Assembly (NCBI RefSeq): GCF_014851395.1
Contig: NW_024041150.1
Location: 52,681,779-52,745,778 of the forward strand
Length of the DNA: 64,000 bases
Origin: Micropterus salmoides
Lineage: Eukaryota; Chordata; Actinopteri; Centrarchiformes; Centrarchidae
Reading direction: 5' to 3'
The notes below the pieces were generated by a model that ran no database searches, was not told the origin of the DNA, and worked only from the letters and a program-made list of their open reading frames with translations. Each line of letters opens with the position of its first letter. Position 1 is the first letter of the stretch. Shown one piece after another: positions 54,841 to 64,000 of this stretch. Made by a program: the position numbers and the translations under genes.

Positions 54841-57800
54841 TGGGCGAGAGTGAGCCGGGCAGAAAGTTGCCTACAGGCTCTGAGTGGTTGGAGGTATAAA
54901 AGACAACTTGTCTTCCTTCTTTCTGCATTTACCTGAGACTATACCTGCACAGGTAAGCTGATGTGGGTTCTCTCTCGCTCTCTCTCTCACTCTCTCACTC
55001 ACACACACACAATCTCTGTGATTGTTCAGATTCAGTGGCTGTCAGTCAGAGAGTGTAGCACTGTGCCGTTACATAAATTGTTTTACATTTTAATTGTTAA
55101 CATTTTAAGATTTTACACAAGAACATATAATTTCACAAAATATGATGCCTTGTTATAGATTTAACAGAGAGAAATATAGATGACATTCCATCAAACTAAT
55201 TTTGACAGCTACTTCCGGTCCCGCCCCCAAGCCGGATATGTGTATGTAACTGATAAGAGGGGTGCGTACATCCTTCCATTGTGTGTTTTTGACTGATAAT
55301 TGAAGGAGGTTTTTCATTGATTTAAAGACTTTATTAATTAATAAAACATGAACTTGAATGAATTAACCAGTAGGTCTTTATGGCAATAAATTTATCATTA
55401 AAAAAGTATAGCAGTGAGTTATAAGTAAAGGAGGAATCTCCGGGGCCAGCAAAGGATCAGTAGGAGGTTTCTTCATTGATTTGGAATCAAGTCAGTCTTT
55501 ATTATTAAACAAGTGAAGAATAAATTGAAATAATGACAGTAAAGCAGTAAAATGGTATAACGGTGAGTAAAAATTAAACAGCATTATAAATTACCTTCAA
55601 CAGCATGCAGCAAAATAAGAGTGAGCTCCAAAATTAAACTTTGTAAAATCTTTGCTAAAGCTTTGTCTTACAAACTAAAAAAAAAAAAAGAGGATGGGCA
55701 GAGTTAGCCGTGAGCCAATGATAAGAGACTAGGAGGGGTTACCATAGGCCAATGATGGGAGTCTGTGAAAATAAAACCAGAACATTGTCTTCAAGAAATT
55801 GCCAAGAGGGCACTTGGATCCTTGAACAGTATCTACCTACCAAATAACTTGGATGCTTGCACAAATATCAAGGATTGCAGTATTAGCAGCAAAAGGTACT
55901 TTATCTAAAGGGCCTTCATCTTTATCTTATTTTGTATTTGCTCTTAATAATTATAAATTAGGACTAAAATGCTCAGCAGCATGATCATATTTTTTAAGTA
56001 ATCACTAAAACAGGTTTATCAACTTTTACTAAACCTTTGGAATAATTCTGTCCCCAAATATTGTGAAATGAAATTGACCAGTTATAGACAAGATTTCTAT
56101 CAATTTTGCAATGTACTTGTTTCTTCAGTCTAAATTTTATAGGATTGCATTTTATTTATTGACTGCATTACAGAAACGTCCATTGTTGGCTGGCATGTAA
56201 TGACACGGAGTTCCCTCTTAGTTCCTTTTTAGCTAGCATGGAGCGACACTCCAGCATGGAGGAATTAAAGAATGGGGTATTTCTATTAAGAGAATATTGT
56301 AATCTAAACTAAATATTTCATTTGTAGTTACACTTACAAAATAAGGACAATTCTTATGTAGAAAAAAACCCAAAACTACATGTGTTAACAGCGTCCAAAT
56401 AACTCTAAATGTAGTCTTTCAGTAACATATAGACTATGTCAGCTTCTTTATTTTGGCTCAACCGTGATCTGTGCTAATAACATTTATTGCACGTTCCAAA
56501 GCTCAACAGGAACCAGCAGCTTCAACAACAAAAGTCTGTAACAATATCTATCATATGGCTTTTTATTTTTATGTAATGCCCAGATTTACCACGGGGTTCT
56601 TGACTAGCCAGAACAGGATGTTCAGCAGTCTTACACTGTTTCATTGCAGGTCTTGCATTCAGCCATAGTGGCTAGTTTGCCCTTGACGATAAGGTTTTAG
56701 TAAAAAGTCTCATCACTGCTGCGACCTCTTTTTTGAGACCATGCTGTTTCTATTTTTTTTTCTAGTGTCCCCTTCCATAGCATTTTTCAGAGACACTACA
56801 AAAGAGGAAAACAGATTGCCATCGATAACCCAAACTCTAGGGTTAACTCGTAATTTTCATTACATTTGTTATGTAGTAAATCTACAACTTCAAAGCAATT
56901 TAGTGATCCCTACCATGTAGTGATCAAATGTCAATGCTCTCTCTCTCTCTTCCCCATATTTAAAATGTGTAAAACTAATACCGCAAAACTCACCAGGATC
57001 AATCTTCTATGTGTAAGTTAACATGTTGCAAATTTTACCCTTGCTGCTAAGAGTTAGTACAGGACATGCAACAGTAGTCCTCATTTTCTGAGCTGCTTTC
57101 TGAGCTGCTTTCTGAGCTGTTTTTTTCAAGCTTTGTGAGACGTGAAAACATTTATTTCAGCCCCACAATGTTTCTACATCACTGAAAAGAGCATGTGAAA
57201 ATCTAGTTTTGGGGAGAAGTCTGTTTTTGCTTGTGATAAGCTAGCCCAAATCGCACCATCAAAACTTCTAGTTTCACATTTTAAAATCCTGCCCCCGCCT
57301 TCATACTATTTACCTGGTTTGTGAAGCACATGCAGGAAGGACTGAATTACAATCAGCAGTGGTTTTACATGTCAACATTAGGTTATTGCAGAACAACAAA
57401 GAAGCCCCCTGCTGTTGTGGCACTAAAAACTGAGTTGATTGCTCACTATGACTCTGAACTGATAGTAAAACACATACTTTTGTACTTGTATTGTGTATTT
57501 ACCATGGGGTTCATGCCCTTCCCTTCTCATGTTCGCCTGTTTGTCCCTCTCGTCTGTGTTCTTGTTACACGGTGCAAAAGAAAAAATCTTATCCATTCTA
57601 ACCAAAGCAATACATATGTATAAATATTTACAACTTTACTACAAGTGTTATGTCAGTTACAGGATATTATAAATCTAAAACTTCAAAGCAATGTTAATTA
57701 CATTTTCATTAGCTTCAGAGTTTTCTACAGCAACTGGCCAGGAGGTGTATTAAGTCATCTGGAAAGGGACATCATGAAAGGGATGGCAATTTTTAGTGAA

Positions 57801-57960
57801 GTTATTTGTAATTATCACTTATCTGACCAAATAGCAGTCTAAAGTGAAAAGGGCAAATGCTTGAGTGACAAAAACAATGCAAAGCAGGAGAGCAAGAGTC
57901 AGAGAGACCAAACTGACTTGGTTTATATGGGGACAAGCAGCTGTACTGTCCAACAAAATA
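54841..57960. other. AT-rich region, no gene recognised
   Basis: Contains a small internal duplication: about 55300-55350 (ggaggtttttcattgattta) and about 55460-55515 (ggaggtttcttcattgattt), each followed by a tract rich in tttatta and aaca. A 12-bp tandem repeat (ctttctgagctg, about three copies) lies at about 57084-57120. A CT run lies near 56940. ORFs (for example 57321-57623) have no motif support. Confidence 0.4.
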
Positions 57961-58820
57961 TACTGCTCAAAAAAATAAAGGGAACACTAAAATAACACAT
58001 CCTAGATCTGAATGAATGAAATAATCTCATTAAATACTCCTTTCTTTACATAGTTGAATGTGCTGACAACAAAATCACACAAAAAATGATCAATGGAAAT
58101 CAAATTTATCAACCCATGGAGGTCTGGATTTGGAGTCACACTCAAAATCAAAGTGGAAAACACTACAGGCCGATCCAACTTTGATGCAATGTCCTTAAAA
58201 CAAGTCAAAATGAGGCTCAGTAGTGTGTGTGTGGCCTCCACGTGCCTGTATGACCTCCCTACAACGCCTGGGCTCCTGGTGAGGTGGCGGATGGTCTCCT
58301 GAGGGACCTCCTCCCAGACCTGGACTAAAGCATCCGCCAACTCCCGGACAGTCTGTGGTGCAACGTGACGTTGGTGGATGGAGCGAGACATGATGTCCCA
58401 GATGTGCTCAATTGGATTCAGGTCTGGGGAACGGGTGGGCCGGTCCATAGCATCAATGCCTTCCTCTTGCAGGAACTGCTGACACACTCCAGCCACATGA
58501 GGTCTAGCATTGTGTTGCATTAGGAGGAACCCAGGGCCAACCGCACCAGCATATGGTCTCACAAGGGGTCTGAGGATCTCATCTCGGTACCTAATGGCAG
58601 TCAGGCTACCTCTGGCGAGCACATGGAGGGCTGTGCGGCCCCCCAAAGAAATGCCACCCCGCACCATTACTGACCCACCGCCAAACCGGTCATGCTGGAG
58701 GATGTTGCAGGCAGCAGAACGTTCTCCATGGCGTCTCCAGACTCTGTCACGTCTGTCACATGTGCTCAGTGTGAACCTGCTTTCATCTGTGAAGAGCACA
58801 GGGGGTGCTCTTCACAGATG
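57961..58820 (-). mobile_element. Tc1-family transposon 5, right half, with a palindromic break
   Basis: Same family as copy 4. The right terminal repeat (tactgctcaaaaaaataaag after a TA at 57959-57960) and the 3' two-thirds of the transposase run leftward. At 58784-58820 the sequence turns back on itself: 58784-58799 and 58805-58820 are perfect 16-bp inverted copies (catctgtgaagagcac / gtgctcttcacagatg) around AGGGG. Beyond it, transposase sequence stops. Confidence 0.75.
58002..58799 (-). pseudogene. Tc1 transposase C-terminal part, catalytic Asp replaced
   Basis: Open from LFTDESRF (first Asp) through FGGGSVMVRGG to PIEHIWDI (Glu) and on past the usual end. The second catalytic Asp is His here: LMQHNARPH, codon CAC at 58512-58514, against LMQDNARPH in copy 4. 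The N-terminal DNA-binding region is absent. It cannot be an active transposase. The last 70 or so codons are terminal-repeat sequence read through. Confidence 0.8.
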
Positions 58821-58866
58821 TCAACATCACCAAACTTTAAATTTAAAATTAGTGTCTTCATTAGTA

Positions 58867-59131
58867 CACTGCTCAAAAAAAAAATAAATAAAGGGAACAC
58901 TTAAACAACACAATGTAACTTCAAGTCAGTCACACTCCTGTGAAATCAAACTGTCCACTTAGGAAGCAACACTGATTGACAATCAATTTCACATGCTGTT
59001 GTGCAAATGGAAAAGACAACAGGTGGAAATAACAGGCAATTAGCAAGACACCCCCAATAAAGGAGTGGTTCTGCAGGTGAGACCACAGACCACTTCTCAG
59101 TTCCTGTGCTTCCTGGCTGATGTTTTGGCTG
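58867..59131 (+). mobile_element. Left end of a Tc1 element, separated and inverted
   Basis: Begins CACTGCTCAAAAAA after a TA at 58865-58866 and runs through the left leader to tcctggctgatgttttgg, where it stops. It points away from the right half at 57961-58820, with 46 bp of unrelated sequence between. It is the piece missing from copy 4. The two halves may be products of one aberrant event or two insertions. Confidence 0.65.
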
Positions 59132-61955
59132 ATATTGGAATACAATATTAAGATACTGCTTACACATGAATGCATCAGAAATAATGATCCAATAACAGGA
59201 TATATAATCTTTTACTGATGATCCTTACCAACTTACCTTACCAAGATGTTTCATTTTCAAAGCTGTAATTATTTATCTGTACTGCAGTATTTTCACAGTA
59301 TAGCATCACTACCTGTACTTAAGTAAAAGCTCTGAATACTTCCTCCACTGCTAGACCACAGTACTGTGTATTTACTGACACACCTCTGTTTGTGTTGTGT
59401 CGCTCATTCAGGTGATTTGTTGGTGTGAGGCTTAAAATGAGGCTCTGTGATGAATCTGAGAACAGAAACACTGCGGTCGAGGAGACAGGAGGGTCTGCAG
59501 CCTCCAGCTGCTCCAGAAGCAGCGAGCAGCCCAACGTGCCATGTTTCAGCCATCACCACCTGGCTGCAGAGTGAGATTCATCATTTAGATTTTACGTCAA
59601 CACAAGGGCCTCATTTTTCAAAACCTAGTCATACACAGAGAGAAACATTTACAACTACCTCAATCCTCATTCAACAACAATCAGAATAAATAGGTTTAAA
59701 TAGGAGCAGTGTTAATGCATTAAGTCACCTTTTAACAGATTTCAGGTTATTTGTTGAAAGCAGCTGCTTCATTCAGTCAGTTTTGTGTAGCAGTAAAACA
59801 TCCTGGATACGTTCAGTACACTTAGGAGTTTTGTTGTTACAGCTGTGTTGCTCTATGACCAGCAGCTTATGTTGTTGTTGCTATAACTGACATGAGTCTG
59901 TATCCTGACTTTATGTCTCTCTATGTACTTGTGTCTCTTTTGCACTACATTTCATTGTTTCAGAAAAAGTTATGGTCACATTAAACTTTCAGCGACAACA
60001 AACTTATCAGCTGGGTGGAGTTTCCAACAGCATCTATCTGCCGTTGAAACACAATCAATCCCAAGAGCTGATCGACTTCAACTTGGAGCTGTCAGTCACA
60101 AAGAAGAAGAAAGAAGAAAGAAATCATTCTCATTATATGATAAATAGAAAGCTAGAGTAAGGAGGTGATAAACTTTTATTTAGCATAAGGACTGCGTGAT
60201 GACCCGGGGGTTGTCTGTTGTGTTGTGCTTGTGCTTGTTTGGTGTTTGTGAGTTCCAGGCTGTCTATAGGCGGAGCCGAGGCCAGGGTCGTCAGGAGATG
60301 GAGCTCACCTGTTCAGCCTGAGTATTTAAGATGGCTGGCAACTCTGCCCACGTCTTTTTTTTGTTTCCCACAGCACCATGCACCACCCTTGGGACACGCG
60401 AGCTCTTCATTTTAGACCTATTATGTAGCTTTCCCTTTTGCACATTTAACACTCACCCGTACACTCATGACACTCCTGATAACACTGATTTTCACGTTTG
60501 CCTTGAATTATATGTTGAGTTGGTACAATGAAACCATTAAATTTATGTTTGCATTAGCTTCCTCTCTTTGTTATAAGCAAGAGCCAGCTTGTAACAACTG
60601 GAAGCAGGGGGAAACAGCTAGCCTGTCTCTGTCCAAAGTTCAAAAATACACCTTTCAATATGTCTAAAGCTCACAAAATAACATGTTCTACCTTGTTTGT
60701 TTAATCACAACAAAAACAGAAATGTTAAAAAATTTACAACAAGAGTCACACGATGCAACTACTTTTTTTCTTGACAAAGTTTATCCATCCACCCAAGATT
60801 CTTGTGCTTTACTTCAGTACAAAATTCACTTTATGATACTTGATACTTCTACTCAACTGTGTTGCCCACCGTTTGTAAGATTGTTAAAATTAGCTCTTTC
60901 TCCACCTGCTACAGCATGGTGGTGCTTCTGCCCCCCTGTCCGTCCCGGTGACAAATCAGTACATAATTAAATAAAAAATAAAACAGTATATTAAAACTCT
61001 CTTGTTAAAGTAAAATCTGTCACAAAATGGTATCCAGCTGCTGGGCAGGACAGCTAAAAAAACATTATTTAATATATTATAATACAAAACTAATAGTAAC
61101 CAAAGAGTACTGTTAACGTACTTGACAATTTAGTAAGTACATTTTGCTTATAAAACTTCTGTACTTTTAAACAAGTAAGAATTTGGTTTTAGGACTTTTA
61201 CTTGTACAGTAGTTGATATTGCTTCAAATTTAGTTTGGACAGAGCCTGGCTAGTTCATCCCCCTGTCCCACAGTCTTTATGCTAAGCTAACAACTGCCGG
61301 CATTGAAGCAAGTTTCCCAAAATGTTGAACAATTTGTTAAAGTTTGTCTTTTTTTCATTTCAGGAGTTAAAATTCACCTTCCATTTTAAAATTGCTAAAT
61401 ATCCTGACTAGTACACAAATTAAACTAGGTTGTTCTGTACTTCAATCACAAATAAATTAGATTTCCAAAGGTTGCGCCTACTACTCCTGGGAAGCCGGCT
61501 ATTTGAATGAATTGTGTTTGCTTCGTTCAGTTTACGGGGGGTGTAGTCAGCAAATAATGCAAAGGGTTCTCACATTGAGAATGCTTGCTCACACTCACCC
61601 TCCTGCCCACACATATTTATCAACATGAACGCGAATTATTGTAGAGAGCGCTAGAGCACGCGTGAGAGCAAGAACGCGAGAGAGAGTGCAAGAGAGAGAG
61701 TGCAAGAGAGAGAGCGCGAGAGCGAGCTAAGAATATTCTCGCATGGGTCTCGGTTATTGTTGACAGTTTAAGACATATGCATATTAGAAAGTTATGGAAT
61801 AAGTCAAACCAATTGTAAGTTATGGTGATCAACATAATTTATTTTTCATTGTAGAAAATTCTAATACAAAACTTTATGGCATATTTCAAAAATCCGAAAC
61901 ATAAAACGGCGTTGAAACAGCATCAGATTACAGCAAAGCCAAAAGAAAACAAACC
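59132..61955. other. Spacer with repeat relics
   Basis: 59290-59345 (gtacttaagtaaaagctctg; cttcctccactgct) and about 60750-61210 (gcaactactttttttcttga; gatacttctactcaact) belong to the teleost repeat family also seen at 9.85 and 21.6 kb. 60200-60480 has a TATA-like gtatttaagatgg in an LTR-like setting but no matching ends. A GA-rich tract lies at about 61678-61726. No coding region supported. Confidence 0.35.
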
Positions 61956-62115
61956 AAAAGCTCAGCTCTCCTGAAGGAGCCGAGATGAAGTGGGAACAAC
62001 AAGAGGAAGAAGAGAGAAGCCTTTTGGCTGAAGAAGAGGAAGCAGACAGAGTGACAGAGTTTTTAGGATTCATTTCTTATTTGGATTCCACACACATGGA
62101 ATCATTTTCATACAG
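61956..62115. repeat. Low-copy repeat, copy 3 (partial)
   Basis: ctcagctctcctgaaggagc through gattccacacacatggaatc matches the middle of the 10.5 and 20.1 kb blocks. As at 20.3 kb it lies immediately 3' of a minus-strand subfamily-1 V gene. Confidence 0.65.
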
Positions 62116-62133
62116 GTCTTTATGGGTTCGGAT

Positions 62134-62220
62134 TCATAGCGTCTCCACTCCACAACAGGACAGCAGGACAGACTCCGCCCCCTCCTCCACCTCCACCTCA
62201 CACTCTGAAATATGTCCCAT
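62134..62220 (-). pseudogene. Collapsed leader/V-domain start of a second Ig copy
   Basis: ATGGGACATATTTCAGAG (MGHISE) is followed directly by codons for EVEVEEGAESVLLSC, so most of the leader is deleted and the V domain stops after its first Cys with TGA at 62134-62136. It lies just downstream of gene F and shows that two subfamily-1 copies once stood in tandem here. Confidence 0.6.
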
Positions 62221-62272
62221 TGTTCCCGTGTTTTGTTTCCTTTGACCTCTGACCTGTATCTACAACTCTGAC

Positions 62273-62672
62273 ATTTGACCTTGACCAGGAATTGTTTTTT
62301 CATCAGGATGCGTCCCTCCCTGCTGTAGACGGTGCAGGTGTAGGTGTTACTGTCTCTGTCTGTGGGGTATTTCGGGGTCAGACTGAGGTCAACAGGTCTC
62401 TGCAGGTTTCTCTTCATCTCTGTTCGGCTTCTGTAATAACTGTGCTGTTCTTCAGGCTGGAAAGAGCCGTTCTTATATACGTGGACCTTCATGTTCATTT
62501 GGTCGTTGTTTGTCCACTCCACTGTGACGTCTTCAGGCAGGTGAACTATGGTTTTGCAGGGCAGCTGGACAGACTCCACCCTTGTATCCACCTCCACCTT
62601 GTAGTCTGAGAGGACAATAAAGCACAACATCAGCTGTACAGACAGCAGCAGGAACTCTGAAATATGTCCCAT
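62273..62672 (-). CDS. V-set Ig exon with leader (subfamily 1, gene F)
   Basis: A 400-nt exon: leader MGHISEFLLLSVQ, a V-set domain with Cys in QLPCKT, Trp in VEWTNND and SNTYTC, and a NGS sequon. The donor is weakened: the last exon base is T instead of G (AAAT/GTCAGA, paralogues AAAG/GTCAGT). No TM exon lies between it and the collapsed copy. Unspliced, the frame runs on through the relic to a stop at about 62070. Upstream of the ATG the frame stays open for 42 codons, but this part is simple-sequence rich and not in the family. Function doubtful; domain frame intact. Confidence 0.5.
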
Positions 62673-62689
62673 TGTTCCTGTGTTGTGTT

Positions 62690-63125
62690 TTGGTTTTGCT
62701 CTCTCTCTCCCTCTGTCTCTCTCTTTCACTTTAATAGCAGTTAGGTTAGGGGCATGACTCCTGCCACTAGAGCTGGTTGCATACACCTGTTGGGGCATTT
62801 AACTTACACCTGATCCACATCTCGCTGAGCTACAGCACTATATAAGCAGCGGCCAAACATCCAGTCCCCACCGGACTGTTAAGTCGACTGGTCTTTGATG
62901 AGTATCCAGAAGAATCTGCTTGCTTGTCAGTCCGTTTGCCTGTTCTAACCTGTCTACCACTGGACCTACTTGAACTTGTGTTCAGCCCGCTCTAGGACCA
63001 CCCCTGACTCTGGACTCGCCTGCCTGGGACTCCTGGATCAGCTTGCCTTCTGACACCCTTGTCTGTCTGTGTGCCAGCCAGCACTGTTGCCATCCCCACA
63101 TACACCCAGTTAATGCTCCGCCACA
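62690..63125 (+). promoter_or_regulatory. TATA-containing, LTR-like block upstream of gene F
   Basis: A TATATAAG at 62839-62846 is followed by pyrimidine-rich sequence with repeated ctgt and cctg motifs, as in fish LTR promoters. The block interrupts the Ig-array flank, which resumes at about 63130 (gagtttctcttcagctctc). No TG...CA ends with a target duplication could be fixed. An LTR remnant or an unrelated promoter are both possible. Confidence 0.3.
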
Positions 63126-63239
63126 TCTAGAACAAAACCTGGGAGTTTCTCTTCAGCTCTCGGCAGCATTGGTTTTAACTCTCAACTCTTTTAGTTTCTG
63201 GAGTTACAGAGCAACAAGGGTAAGGATAATGATCATTGA

Positions 63240-63674
63240 CTGATTCTGGAACAGTCCACAGGGGACTGTCCTGTATCCCTTCCTCTTTACCATCTACACC
63301 ACTGACTTCAACTACCTCACACGCCATCTTCAGAAGTTTTCTGGTGACTCTGCTGTAGTTGGATGTATTATATCAGCAAGGGTGATCAGACTGAGTACAG
63401 GGCTGTGTTTCCATCATTAAGGATTTTTGAGGATTTGTAATTCATTCCACATGAACCCTACCACTACTCCTTGTATTACTACTACTATTTATTTACACTC
63501 CTTTATACACATTTTTCTTTATATATTACATACATTTTTATATTATATATTCTTTACTTAGCAGCTTTCTATTAGTATTTATGTTCCTCTATGCCTTGAT
63601 GTGCAATGTGTGCAACTGTGACATAAGAATTTCCTCTCGGGGATCAATCAAGTATTTATGATTCTGATTCTGAC
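63240..63674 (+). mobile_element. Internally deleted LINE fragment
   Basis: Begins with reverse-transcriptase palm sequence (reading YPFLFTIYTTDFNY, then HLQKFSGDSAVVGCI, where FSGDS takes the place of a F/YADD-type active site) and jumps to a 3' end with atttcctctcggggatcaat and a short gattctgattctgac tail. It is inserted just beyond the TM exon of gene G. Confidence 0.5.
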
Positions 63675-63684
63675 AGTAGTAGTG

Positions 63685-64000
63685 ACATGAAATACTGCCG
63701 GAAATGTACCAGAAGACCCCCAGCAGCAACAAGACTAACAACTAGGAGAACCAGGAGAACTTTGGCCCAGGATGGAAATCGTTCTGTGGGAACCAGAAAC
63801 ATAAAGAACATGACCTCTGACCTGTATCTACAGCAGCTGTTAGTGTTTGTTGCTGACCTTTGACCCGCAGCTGTATCTCTGCCACTCTCCGTTGTCCTCC
63901 TAACGCTCTGACGGTGCAGGTGTAGCTGCCGCTGTCGGAGAGCTGGAGTTTTGTCAGGTTGAGGCTGAGGTCTCCAGTTTGCAGAGCGTCAGTCATCATG
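63685..64000 (-). CDS. V-set Ig receptor, 3' part (subfamily 2, G), runs off the window
   Basis: The V exon (64000 and beyond, down to 63858) contains GDLSLNLTKLQLSDSGSYTC and ends VKG at a GTCAGC donor in phase 1. The intron is 74 bp with a TTCCCACAG acceptor. The TM exon (63783 down to about 63685) encodes ERFPSWAKVLLVLLVVSLVA, the rest of a membrane span and VHFRQYFMS. The donor found after FMS in every paralogue is missing: paralogues read ATGTCAGGTATGTCACTAC and this copy reads ATGTCACTAC, a 9-bp loss between the two ATGTCA repeats. A LINE relic adjoins. The 5' part, including the leader, lies beyond the window. Confidence 0.6.

Noticed and set aside
57084..57120. Short tandem repeat as a functional array
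   Set aside because: Only about three copies of a 12-bp unit; ordinary minisatellite-like slippage explains it.
60195..60480. Possible LTR promoter with gtatttaag
   Set aside because: Only a TATA-like motif and composition; ends and target duplication not found.
62673..62798. N-terminal extension of gene F (MPQQVYATSS...)
   Set aside because: Absent from paralogues, low complexity on the DNA level, and followed by the normal MGHISE leader.

Overview
The window looks like genomic DNA of a spiny-rayed (percomorph-type) teleost fish. The grounds are short split exons, several fish-type Tc1 transposons, an L2-clade LINE, hAT- and TTAA-type DNA elements, tRNA-derived SINEs, solo LTRs, a tandem C2H2 finger exon of the kind common in fish, and an array of V-set immunoglobulin genes. 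No bacterial or viral gene organisation is seen. Most of the 64 kb is mobile-element DNA.

Layout. 1-4.2 kb: a poly-C2H2 zinc-finger gene on the + strand (finger exon 3024-3983) with its poly(A) signal. 4.2-6.9 kb: a hAT-like element that landed 14 bp past that signal and later received a Tc1 element. 7.8-8.8 kb: a possible terminal exon, a SINE and a solo LTR. 13.0-15.0 kb: a Tc1 element carrying a 400-bp solo LTR inside its transposase. 17.5-20.7 kb: a diverged, collinear duplicate of pieces of the 2.9-11.2 kb region, including a truncated finger exon; it shows the pre-insertion site of the 8.3 kb solo LTR.

20.9-64 kb holds an array of V-set Ig receptor genes and relics, all on the minus strand, in two subfamilies. 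Subfamily 1 (V exons at 21.0, 31.2, 34.7 and 62.3 kb) has leader and V domain in one exon starting MGHISE. Subfamily 2 (V exons at 37.4, 44.9 and 63.9 kb) has a separate leader exon; one is found at 52.5 kb. A separate transmembrane exon follows some V exons. Wherever splice sites are intact, the V-to-TM and V-to-V junctions are phase 1, so domains can be combined without losing frame. The 37-52 kb exons fit one two-V-domain receptor (leader, V, V, TM). The 21 kb gene is predicted to encode a secreted single-V protein with a lengthened FG loop. Other copies are broken: V-less leader-plus-TM, lost acceptor, lost donor, chimeric leader.

The array is dissected by transposons: a 2.4-kb TTAA element (27.4-29.8 kb) with a foldback MITE inside; a Tc1 element at 31.9-33.5 kb with a complete 346-codon transposase ORF and about 216-bp terminal repeats, whose empty target site survives in a paralogous segment at 30 kb; a nearly complete but dead L2 LINE (38.5-42.4 kb); and two rearranged Tc1 copies of a second family (46.7 and 58-59 kb). 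The strongest leads are the modular Ig array and the structurally intact Tc1 element. Exon calls were made by eye from splice motifs, phase and paralogue comparison; no search or alignment program was run.
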